A stretch of DNA of 8,943 nucleotides from Thermohalobaculum sp039187815 (GCA_039187815.1 JBCCZI010000151.1:1-8943); one strand, 5' to 3'. Shown: positions 1 to 5,327, counted from the stretch's first letter. The notes: generated by a model from the letters alone, not told the origin. A program made the numbers and translations.

Positions 1-49
1 CACCGATCTTGGATTTGTCCCTAGGACAACCTCTGTTGCTCATCTGTCA
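1..49. other. 3' flank of an unseen upstream gene
   Basis: These 49 bases precede a strong plus-strand terminator, so they are probably the tail or 3' untranslated region of a plus-strand transcript entering from the left. One frame has a TAG at 22-24, but too little is visible to recognise a protein end. No RNA gene or repeat is seen. Confidence 0.3.
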
Positions 50-77
50 GGGTGCCCCTCGCGGGCACCCCTTTTTT
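50..77 (+). terminator. Rho-independent terminator of the upstream transcript
   Basis: A perfect 8-bp stem, GGGTGCCC (50-57) with GGGCACCC (63-70), closes a 5-base loop. One C follows and then six T (72-77). A GC-rich hairpin with a U-tract on the plus strand is the standard intrinsic terminator. It should end transcription from the left and separate that gene from the Lin0512 pair. Confidence 0.88.
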
Positions 78-94
78 CTGGGGCCTTGCCACGC

Positions 95-100
95 TTGACA
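95..100 (+). promoter_or_regulatory. Possible -35 element for the Lin0512 gene pair
   Basis: A perfect TTGACA lies 41 bases before the ATG at 142, just after the upstream terminator, where a promoter is expected. No convincing -10 hexamer is found 16-18 bases downstream: the candidates are G-rich, for example TGGTCG at 118-123. An alternating GCGCGCGCGCG tract (102-112) fills the spacer. The promoter may be weak or activator-dependent, or the match may be chance. Confidence 0.35.
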
Positions 101-141
101 GGCGCGCGCGCGGGCTGTGGTCGGGGCGCGGGAGGGTACCG

Positions 142-489
142 ATGGCCAGACGACGTTTGCTGCACGAGTTCGGGATGGGGAGTTCGCTTCGCCGCCAGGA
201 CTATACCCAAGCGGCCCGGCGCGCGGTCGAGAACGCGCTGTGGCACAACTCAATCAACCTCGCCGAGCTGTTCGGGTTCGCGCGCGAGGCCATGATCATC
301 GAGGTCGAGATCGGCGTACAAAAGCCCGAGGAGGTCGACGTGGAGGTAGTGGCGCTGGCCTTTCCCTATGGCCAGGTCTCGGTCGTGGCGCGGTTTGGCG
401 GGCTGGATGTGCGGCGCCCGGGCAGCGACCGCCCGACCGTCATCGCCAATGCCGTGATCGCGGTGTCTTTTGACATGGAGCCGGTATGA
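142..489 (+). CDS. Lin0512 family protein, divergent paralogue
   Basis: This 115-residue protein aligns without gaps to the next gene product, with about 45 identities in the first 108 positions by hand count. Shared blocks include DYTxAAxRAVExA (20-32) and GGLDV (86-90). The Lin0512 family (TIGR02058) has no known function. Its hallmark GxGxDxHG motif is eroded here: residues 11-18 read GMGSSLRR, so the Asp, His and final Gly are lost. The ATG at 142 is chosen because GGAGG (131-135) lies six bases upstream and because the start matches the paralogue's. In-frame sequence further upstream runs into the terminator. The stop overlaps the next ATG as ATGA, implying translational coupling. A hetero-oligomer with the downstream paralogue is an inference. 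No signal peptide or membrane segment is seen, so it is probably cytosolic. Confidence 0.8.
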   Translation: MARRRLLHEFGMGSSLRRQDYTQAARRAVENALWHNSINLAELFGFAREAMIIEVEIGVQKPEEVDVEVVALAFPYGQVSVVARFGGLDVRRPGSDRPTVIANAVIAVSFDMEPV

Positions 490-848
490 GCGACCAGCGC
501 GTGATCCTGGAGATGGGCTCGGGCAATGATCTGCATGGGCGCGACTACACCAAGGCGGCGATCCGGGCGGTCGAGGATGCGATCCGACACTCTTCGCTTC
601 CGCTGTTCCGCTGCCTCGGGCTCGACCAGGGGCTGATGCGGGTCGCGATCACCATTGGCGTGGCGGAGCCCTCGGCGGTCGAGACCGACCGGGTGGCGGC
701 GCATCTGCCGCATGGGACTGTCACCGTGGTGGCCGTGCCGGGCGGCTTGGATGTGACGAACCCCGAGACCGGGGAGGTCACGGTCATCGCCACCGCGGCG
801 GTCGAGGCGCACCTGCCGCCCCAACCGGGCTGGCGCCTCTCGGACTAG
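486..848 (+). CDS. Lin0512 family protein with intact GxGxDxHG motif
   Basis: This 120-residue protein of unknown function has the Lin0512 family signature as GSGNDLHG at residues 11-18, followed by RDYTKAAIRAVEDAIRHSS (19-37) and PGGLDVTNPETG (85-96). The conserved Asp15 and His17 suggest a metal- or ligand-binding site, but no reaction is known to me. The ATG overlaps the TGA of the preceding paralogue by four bases, and GGAG (477-480) lies five bases upstream, so the pair is almost certainly co-expressed. The TAG stop (846-848) lies within the first copy of a 12-bp direct repeat, 10 bases from the stop of the convergent glycosyltransferase. The protein appears soluble and cytosolic. Family assignment is firm; function is unknown. 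Confidence 0.85.
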   Translation: MSDQRVILEMGSGNDLHGRDYTKAAIRAVEDAIRHSSLPLFRCLGLDQGLMRVAITIGVAEPSAVETDRVAAHLPHGTVTVVAVPGGLDVTNPETGEVTVIATAAVEAHLPPQPGWRLSD

Positions 849-868
849 GCCAAGCTGACTAGGCCAAG
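843..868. repeat. 12-bp tandem direct repeat at a convergent gene junction
   Basis: GACTAGGCCAAG occurs at 843-854 and again at 857-868, separated by CT. Each copy holds the palindrome CTAG, which reads TAG on both strands. Copy 1 supplies the Lin0512 stop (846-848); copy 2 supplies the glycosyltransferase stop (859-861, minus strand). It looks like a small local duplication. Confidence 0.85.
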
Positions 869-1809
869 AGCAGGAAGGCCAGCTTGCGCTCGAGCCCGGG
901 CGGCAGGGTGCCCGAGCGCCAGGCGCGGAGCCATTTTCGCGGCGACACGGCCCCCTCCATGGCCACCAACGCCTCGAGCCGCGCCCGGTCCTCCGCCGCC
1001 ATCTGCGGGCCATAGCGCGCCAGAAACGCCCGCGCCTGCGCCAGATAGCGCCGATATACGCCCCGCTGGCGCCGCAGATTGCCGGCCAGCGCCCGCGCGC
1101 GCCGCAGATAGCGGTTGGCGCCATAGGCGCGCCCCCCGCCCGAGACATTGCCCGCATGGCGCACATAGGTCAGCCGTGCCTCGTCCACATAGACCGTCTG
1201 GCCGAACTGGGCGGCCACCAGCTCGATCCAGCAGTCGTACTGGATCGCCTCGGGCGGGATCGGCAAGGCCAGCGCCCTCAGCGCGCCGTTCATCAACATC
1301 GAGCTGCCGGCAGCGCAGGGATAGACGAAGAAGCCGACCCGCGGATCGACCGCCGCGGGGTGCGCCCCTTGGTTGCGCCAAAACGAGGCCGCCAGCGGCG
1401 TGCCGTCGGCGCCGATGATCCGCCGGTCGGTCACCGCCAAGAGCGGCCGCTCGGGCCCGTCTTCGGCCTCGAGCGTGCCCATAGCCGCCACCGCAACGGC
1501 CAGCTTTTCGGGATCCCAGATGTCGTCCTGGTCGCAAAACCCGCAATAGGGGGCGGTCGAGCGGGCCAGCAGAGCGGCGAAGTTTCCCAACGTGCGCAGG
1601 TTCCCCAAGCCGTCGCTGACGATCTCGACGCGGCCGGGATGGCGCTCGGCAAAGGCCGCCAGAAGGTCCGGCGTCCCGTCGCTCGAGCCGTCGTCGCGGG
1701 CGATCAGCCGCCAGGCATCATGGGTCTGGCGCTCGAGCGAGGCCAACTGCTCCGGCAACCCCGCCACCCCGTTATAGGTCGCCAAGAGGATGTCGACGGG
1801 CGGGGTCAT
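859..1809 (-). CDS. Glycosyltransferase family 2 protein
   Basis: This 316-residue protein has a GT-A nucleotide-sugar transferase fold. The N-terminal strand VDILLATYNG (5-14), the RDDGSSDGT segment (38-46) and the metal-binding acidic motif CDQDDIWDPEKL (92-103) are typical of GT2 enzymes. The QDDIW form is common in rhamnosyltransferase-like members. It would transfer a sugar from a nucleotide donor at the cytosolic membrane face, perhaps for surface polysaccharide. Acceptor and sugar cannot be read from the sequence. The C-terminal third is Arg/Ala-rich and shows no clear transmembrane helix. The ATG at 1809 is chosen because GGAG (complement of 1816-1819) lies six bases upstream and the GT2 fold starts right after it. 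The 30-codon in-frame extension would run into the tRNA gene. It lies 47 bases downstream of tRNA-His on the same strand with no terminator visible between. No other polysaccharide gene is nearby. Confidence 0.88.
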   Translation of the reverse strand: MTPPVDILLATYNGVAGLPEQLASLERQTHDAWRLIARDDGSSDGTPDLLAAFAERHPGRVEIVSDGLGNLRTLGNFAALLARSTAPYCGFCDQDDIWDPEKLAVAVAAMGTLEAEDGPERPLLAVTDRRIIGADGTPLAASFWRNQGAHPAAVDPRVGFFVYPCAAGSSMLMNGALRALALPIPPEAIQYDCWIELVAAQFGQTVYVDEARLTYVRHAGNVSGGGRAYGANRYLRRARALAGNLRRQRGVYRRYLAQARAFLARYGPQMAAEDRARLEALVAMEGAVSPRKWLRAWRSGTLPPGLERKLAFLLLA

Positions 1810-1856
1810 GCGGCGCTCCGGCCAGGGACAGGCAAACCGCGCCGGCCCTGTTGGGA

Positions 1857-1933
1857 TGGTACCGCCTCCCCGGCTCGAACGGGGGACCTCTAGATCCACA
1901 ATCTAGCGCTCTAACCTACTGAGCTAAGGCGGC
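1857..1933 (-). tRNA. tRNA-His (anticodon GUG), lacking encoded G-1
   Basis: A complete cloverleaf of 77 nt with encoded CCA can be drawn. The acceptor stem is GCCGCCT/AGGCGGT, the D stem GCTC/GAGC, the anticodon stem CTAGA/TCTAG with loop TTGTGGA, and the T stem CCCCG/CGGGG with loop TTCGAGC. The anticodon GTG (complement of 1897-1899) reads His codons. Base -1 is A, not the near-universal G; position 72 is U, pairing with G1 as G-U; and the discriminator, position 73, is A. This matches the alphaproteobacterial tRNA-His class in which a divergent HisRS recognises the anticodon, A73 and U72 instead of G-1, as characterised in Caulobacter crescentus. It has its own promoter at 1967-1995. Confidence 0.96.
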
Positions 1934-1966
1934 TCCGATCAGGGACGGGTCCCCGCGATCTCCGGG

Positions 1967-1995
1967 GAGATACCGGCCCCGCCGGGGATTTTCAA
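1967..1995 (-). promoter_or_regulatory. Sigma-70-type promoter of tRNA-His
   Basis: On the minus strand, TTGAAA (complement of 1990-1995) is followed by exactly 17 bases and then TATCTC (complement of 1967-1972). Transcription would start near 1960, leaving a 5' leader of about 27 nt for RNase P to remove. The bases after the -10 are GC-rich (CCCGG), as in stringently controlled stable-RNA promoters. The spacer contains the inverted repeat CCCC-GCC-GGGG (1977-1987, plus strand). Confidence 0.7.
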
Positions 1996-2003
1996 GCACC
2001 GCT

Positions 2004-2031
2004 TTGCGGCAGCCCGGGCTTGCGGCATAGT
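2004..2031 (+). promoter_or_regulatory. Possible promoter of the metalloprotease gene
   Basis: TTGCGG (2004-2009) and CATAGT (2026-2031) are separated by 16 bases and lie about 45 bases before the ATG at 2077. The match to consensus is moderate (three of six and four of six). It would fire divergently from the tRNA-His promoter, the two -35 regions being about 10 bases apart. Confidence 0.3.
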
Positions 2032-2076
2032 CATCGGCAGGCGGTCGCGATCGACCAGGCGATCAGGAGCGCTGCG

Positions 2077-3531
2077 ATGTGCCATCTCTGCACAGCCGAT
2101 TACCAGCCGTGCCTGCACTATGCCACCACGGGCGATGCCCCGCCGGGCGCGGTCCCGCCGGTCACTGGGTTTGCCTGGGGCGATGGCAGCGGATCGGGTG
2201 GCACGATCACCTGGAGCATCGCCGGGCCCGGCCACGACGTCTCGCTGTTCACCGGCAACACGGTGTCCGATGATCCGACGGCCTTCTTCCCCTATGACAT
2301 GGCCGATGCGGCGCGCGAAGCCTTTGGCGTCTGGTCCGAGGCGGCCGATATCGACTTTGTCCAGGTGGCCGATGGCGGTGGCGACAATGGCGAGGGGGCC
2401 AATGCCGATATCCGCATCTTCCTCGGCCGTCATGCGCCGGGGCAGATCATCGGCCAGGCCTTCCTCCCCCTGCCCAACGCCAGTGGCAGCGACATCCTGA
2501 TCGCCAATGATCAGCGCTTTCTGCGCGACACCGAGGATGGGGGCATCGCCTATCTGACCTTTGTCTTCTTGCACGAGATCGGCCATGCCCTCGGTCTCGG
2601 CCATGTGACCCGCGAGGATGCGGTCATGCACCGCCAGATCCCCAACACCAAGATCCGCGAGACCTTGGCGCCCGAGGATCTGGCCCAGCTCCGGCTGCTC
2701 TACCGGCTGCGCGACGAAGGCGAGGCCCGCGGCCCGCTCGACTACCGGATGCCCGAGGAGCGGGCGGATCTCGACGTGATCGACACGCCCCAGGCGCTCC
2801 GCGTCATCGGCAATGATCTGGCCAACCGCATCTCCGGCACCGAGGGGGCCGAGACCTTGGAGGGCGGCGCCGGGGCCGACCGGCTCGAGGGCCGCGCCGG
2901 GGCGGACGAGATGCTGGGCGGGGCCGGGCCAGACACGTTGCTCGGCGGCGCGGGCGATGACTGGCTCGAGGGCAATGGCGGTGCGGACCGGCTGGTGGGC
3001 GGGGCGGGTTTTGACACCGCCCGGGTCGGCGGCGTCTATGCGCCCCAGGCGGCGAGCTTTGCACCCGACGGGGCCCTCCTCACGCGCGGCGACCGGCTCG
3101 AGGGGGTCGAGCGCGTGCACTATGATAACGGCGTCCTGGCGCTCGACACCGAGGGCGCGCTGCTCGGCGAAGTCGTCCGCCTCTACCGTGCGGCGTTCGG
3201 TCGCGAGGGCGATGCGGGCGTGCTGTTCTGGCAGGACCAGCGGCTGGCCGGCAGCTCAGCGCTCGCGGTCGCACGGGCCTTCACCGACAGCCTCGAGTTC
3301 CAGACCCGCTATGGCGTGGACCCCGAGGATGAGGCTTATGTCGAAGCGCTTTACGACAATGTGCTCGGACGGCCGGGCGAGGCCGGGGGCGTCGATTTTT
3401 GGACCGCTGAACTCGGCGCCGGACGCAGCCGAGCCGAGGTGTTGCTCGCCTTTGCCGAGGCGCCCGAGACCGTCGTGATCGTTGATCAGCTGCTCGCCGC
3501 CGGTCTCTTCTTTGCCGACCCCGTCGCCTGA
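2077..3531 (+). CDS. RTX zinc metalloprotease (M10-like) with C-terminal DUF4214-like repeats
   Basis: This 484-residue protein is a probable secreted metalloprotease. Residues about 40-205 form the catalytic domain, with the zinc site HEIGHALGLGH (166-176) and a Met-turn candidate at Met184; the short spacing is matrixin-like. Residues 245-313 are glycine/aspartate nonapeptides of the GGAGxDxL kind (calcium-binding RTX), closed by a VERVHYDNGVLALD-like segment (344-357). Residues 366-468 hold two DUF4214-like units, with key motifs YRAAFGRE...FW (370-385) and YDNVLGRP...DFW (426-442). There is no Sec signal; RTX proteins leave by type I secretion, and no such exporter is encoded here. All three cysteines lie within the first 12 residues (2, 5 and 12). 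The ATG at 2077 is chosen for AGGAG (2065-2069) seven bases upstream; a TTG at 2020 would add 19 residues without support. The substrate is unknown. Confidence 0.88.
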   Translation: MCHLCTADYQPCLHYATTGDAPPGAVPPVTGFAWGDGSGSGGTITWSIAGPGHDVSLFTGNTVSDDPTAFFPYDMADAAREAFGVWSEAADIDFVQVADGGGDNGEGANADIRIFLGRHAPGQIIGQAFLPLPNASGSDILIANDQRFLRDTEDGGIAYLTFVFLHEIGHALGLGHVTREDAVMHRQIPNTKIRETLAPEDLAQLRLLYRLRDEGEARGPLDYRMPEERADLDVIDTPQALRVIGNDLANRISGTEGAETLEGGAGADRLEGRAGADEMLGGAGPDTLLGGAGDDWLEGNGGADRLVGGAGFDTARVGGVYAPQAASFAPDGALLTRGDRLEGVERVHYDNGVLALDTEGALLGEVVRLYRAAFGREGDAGVLFWQDQRLAGSSALAVARAFTDSLEFQTRYGVDPEDEAYVEALYDNVLGRPGEAGGVDFWTAELGAGRSRAEVLLAFAEAPETVVIVDQLLAAGLFFADPVA

Positions 3532-3557
3532 CCGGATCGGACCGCATACGCCCCCTT

Positions 3558-3609
3558 TGCAATTCTGTCATCCCATTGCATGCTGCGTGCCTTAAGCAAA
3601 AGACGCAGC
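3558..3609. repeat. Two adjacent inverted repeats upstream of the DUF6324-like gene
   Basis: TGCAAT (3558-3563) and ATTGCA (3575-3580) form one inverted repeat. GCTGCGT (3582-3588) and ACGCAGC (3603-3609) form a second, a 7-bp stem with a 14-base loop. Neither is followed by a T-run, so they are poor intrinsic terminators. They could end the protease transcript through Rho, or act as an operator or leader structure for the gene at 3638. The role is unresolved. Confidence 0.45.
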
Positions 3610-3637
3610 CGGCAAAGCTGGGCGGAACCGAAGCGGC

Positions 3638-3883
3638 ATGGGCATAGACAGTGAGAGCGAGCGGGAGGCCACCCTCAGAATTGGCCCGACCTCGCTGGGT
3701 ATGGTGCGTTTGTACATCGAGAGCGGCCCTGTCGAGATCCCAATGGATTTCGACCCCGAAGAGGCGCGCGAAATCGCCAATGAGCTGCTCTCGGCCGCCG
3801 ACCGTGCCGCCGCTGGCAAGGGGATCGCCAAGCCGGGCTCCAAACCCCGCAGCAAGACCGATGGCCGAGGAGGCCGACGCTGA
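3638..3883 (+). CDS. Small DUF6324-like protein
   Basis: This 81-residue protein of unknown function begins MGIDSESE and contains RIGPTSLGMVRLYIESG (14-30) and VEIPMDFDPEEAREIANEL (32-50). These resemble short rhodobacterial proteins annotated as DUF6324; I recall the family pattern but could not search for it. The tail (about 56-81) is rich in Lys, Arg and Gly and probably disordered, so nucleic-acid or partner binding is possible. No membrane segment is seen. The Shine-Dalgarno is weak (GGGCGGA, about ten bases upstream). Its TGA (3881-3883) overlaps the proposed CTG start of the kinase-like gene by four bases, and the Shine-Dalgarno of that gene lies within its last codons. The two genes are thus translationally linked, which makes this protein a candidate partner of the kinase-like protein. 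Confidence 0.72.
   Translation: MGIDSESEREATLRIGPTSLGMVRLYIESGPVEIPMDFDPEEAREIANELLSAADRAAAGKGIAKPGSKPRSKTDGRGGRR
3867..3873 (+). promoter_or_regulatory. Ribosome binding site deciding a CTG start
   Basis: GAGGAGG at 3867-3873 is a near-perfect Shine-Dalgarno. Six bases separate it from CTG at 3880-3882, which overlaps the TGA of the preceding gene as CTGA. No ATG or GTG occurs in the downstream frame before the first TTG at 4087, and that TTG has no comparable site. Confidence 0.65.
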
Positions 3884-4890
3884 GCCCCGAGCCTGCCTCT
3901 GGCCCGGGATCCGAGGTCGCAGAGCCGGTCAGCCCTGCAGGCTCGCCGGCCCTGCCGCTGGCCCAGGCGGCCATCTCGGTCGATGGCCGCTGCCGCGAAC
4001 GCAGCCCGACCGACATCGCCATTTTCGGCGCTCTCGGAGAGCGATTCGTCCCCCGATTCGTCACCGCCTCGGTCGGCCAAGAGCTGTTGGCCCAAGCGAC
4101 GCAGGCCGGCACGGCCGAGGCGACCGCACAGCTGCTGAGCCCCGCCGGAGAAGCGCCGTTCCGGGTGAGCCTTTGGCGCCAGCGGGGGGGTGAGCGCATC
4201 CGCCTGCTCGGGGCCTTTGCGGCCATCGGCGCATCGGTCGCGGATGCTGCGGATCCGGCACCGCCTCCCATCACCGCGCAGGAAGCGCTGGCGGCCGGGC
4301 TAGATGCGCCGCTCGGGGCGCTGATGGCCGCTGCGGCGCGCCTGCGCGACGGGGCCGAGGAGATGTCCGCCCGCGACATGTCGGGCCTGGCCGGCGATGT
4401 CATGGCGGCGGGCTGGCGGCTCACCCGCCTGTCCGAGGCGCTGCAATTCGGCGCCGAGGGCGGCGCGCTGGCCGGCGCGATGGCAGAGATCGATCTCGGT
4501 CGGTTTCTGCGCCGTTTCCTGCGGCTCGCGCACCTGGCGCTCGAGGACACGGATGTCGAGCTCCGCCCCGTCGGCACCGTCCCGGATCCGGGCGCGGGCC
4601 CGGTCCTTGCGGCCGATGAAGGACTGCTGTGGAGCGCGCTGGATCTTCTCTTGCTGGATGTCGCGGCGCGGGGGCGCGGCCCGCTTGGGCTCGGGCTCGA
4701 TCACTCGGAGCGCGGTGGCGTGGCGATCATCCTCAGCACAGGCTCTGGCTCGGATCTGCCCGGCACCCTGAGCCTCGGCCGAGCGCGCCGGCTCCTTGGC
4801 CCGATCGGCGGCACCGTCGAGATCGATGCCAAGGCGGGAGGGCAGATTACGCTCCGCTTTCCCAGGCGCCGGGTGCTTGACCCCGACTGA
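3880..4890 (+). CDS. Degenerate PAS/histidine-kinase-like protein, probable CTG start
   Basis: From the CTG this is a 336-residue soluble protein. Residues 1-28 are Pro/Ala-rich. Residues about 30-115 look PAS-like (SVDGRCRERSPTDIAIFG, then FRVSLWRQRGGERIRLLGAFA). Residues 133-190 look like a HisKA dimerisation helix pair, but where active kinases have HELRTPL this protein reads AGLDAPL (139-145), so the phospho-accepting His is Ala. Residues 244-329 resemble a HATPase domain. The stretch SLGRARRLLGPIGGTVEID fits the segment after the G2 box, but the N-box Asn is missing (ADEGLLWSALDLLLLDVA). It is therefore probably a pseudokinase or a scaffold for a response regulator. The start is inferred from GAGGAGG (3867-3873) and a 4-base overlap with the upstream stop. 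Starting at TTG 4087 would delete 69 residues, including half of the PAS-like region. It may also be a divergent phosphotransferase. No membrane helices are seen. Confidence 0.68.
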   Translation: MSPEPASGPGSEVAEPVSPAGSPALPLAQAAISVDGRCRERSPTDIAIFGALGERFVPRFVTASVGQELLAQATQAGTAEATAQLLSPAGEAPFRVSLWRQRGGERIRLLGAFAAIGASVADAADPAPPPITAQEALAAGLDAPLGALMAAAARLRDGAEEMSARDMSGLAGDVMAAGWRLTRLSEALQFGAEGGALAGAMAEIDLGRFLRRFLRLAHLALEDTDVELRPVGTVPDPGAGPVLAADEGLLWSALDLLLLDVAARGRGPLGLGLDHSERGGVAIILSTGSGSDLPGTLSLGRARRLLGPIGGTVEIDAKAGGQITLRFPRRRVLDPD

Positions 4891-4900
4891 GGCGGCTCAG
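4887..4900. repeat. Small palindrome holding both convergent stop codons
   Basis: CTGAG (4887-4891) and CTCAG (4896-4900) are inverted around GCGG. The TGA of the kinase-like gene (4888-4890) and the minus-strand TGA of mmcB (4897-4899) both lie inside. The stem is only 5 bp with no T-run on either strand, so it is at most a weak bidirectional terminator element. Confidence 0.4.
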
Positions 4901-5322
4901 ACCGCGCCGTGCCGGGCCAGCCGCTCGGCCGCCAGGCGGGCAAAACGCAAGGTCAGCGCCTTGCGCCGCGCGGGTGCCAGGCGCACCAGGTCCGGCTGGC
5001 GAATGACCTCGGCAGCATGGCCATCGGCGCGGATCAGCCCGGCATCGCGGGGCAGGATGTCCTCGGGAAACCCCTCCGGCACCGCAAAGGCAAAGCGGTC
5101 GCACCAGGCGCGATAGCCCTGCCATTTCTGGTCGGACACAAAATCGGCGCGGCCGGATTTGACCTCGACGCACCAGATCTCGCCATCTCGGCCGAGCGCG
5201 CAGACATCCATCCGCAGCCCGTCCGGCAAGGTGAACTCTGAGAGCGGCACCAGCCCATGCGCGAGCAACCCGCAACACACCCCGCGGGCCAGAACCGTCC
5301 CATGCATCGCAACCGTAGCCAT
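4897..5322 (-). CDS. mmcB: MmcB family DNA repair protein (predicted nuclease)
   Basis: This 141-residue protein matches the MmcB family (Pfam PF06319), known from Caulobacter crescentus as an SOS-regulated gene needed for resistance to mitomycin C. It has the PD-(D/E)XK nuclease-like core: LRMDV with Asp39, then WCVEVKSGRADF with Glu53 and Lys55. Next come the family blocks SDQKWQGYRAWCDRFAFAVP (63-82), FPEDILP (85-91) and GLIRADGHAAEVIR (95-108), ending in LAPARRKALTLRFARLAAERL. It probably acts in the cytosol on damaged or crosslinked DNA. The ATG at 5322 is preferred; a second in-frame ATG lies at 5307. Neither has a clear Shine-Dalgarno, and the promoter position suggests a leaderless message. 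A LexA-like site overlaps the promoter. The gene is convergent with the kinase-like gene (6-base gap) and lies 51 bases downstream of yejF on the same strand. Confidence 0.88.
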   Translation of the reverse strand: MATVAMHGTVLARGVCCGLLAHGLVPLSEFTLPDGLRMDVCALGRDGEIWCVEVKSGRADFVSDQKWQGYRAWCDRFAFAVPEGFPEDILPRDAGLIRADGHAAEVIRQPDLVRLAPARRKALTLRFARLAAERLARHGAV

Positions 5323-5327
5323 GGAGC

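Noticed and set aside
1810..1899. In-frame N-terminal extension of the glycosyltransferase
   Set aside because: It would overlap the tRNA-His gene; the ATG at 1809 has a good Shine-Dalgarno and begins just before the GT2 fold.
2020..2076. TTG start for the protease adding 19 residues
   Set aside because: It has no Shine-Dalgarno and overlaps the possible promoter; the ATG at 2077 has AGGAG at ideal spacing and gives the MCxxC start.
2812..3015. Repeated GGCGC-rich motif as a DNA repeat array
   Set aside because: The repetition is explained by the encoded RTX nonapeptides; the units vary at the DNA level.
1939..3120. Long minus-strand open frame (393 codons) opposite the protease gene
   Set aside because: It is a GC-rich shadow of a recognisable zinc metalloprotease, has no recognisable domain, and overlaps the tRNA promoter region.
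3651..4193. 180-codon plus-strand frame overlapping the DUF6324-like and kinase-like genes
   Set aside because: It is arginine/proline-rich without any domain, in a frame competing with two better-supported genes. Its ATG at 3861 precedes the Shine-Dalgarno that fits the CTG start.
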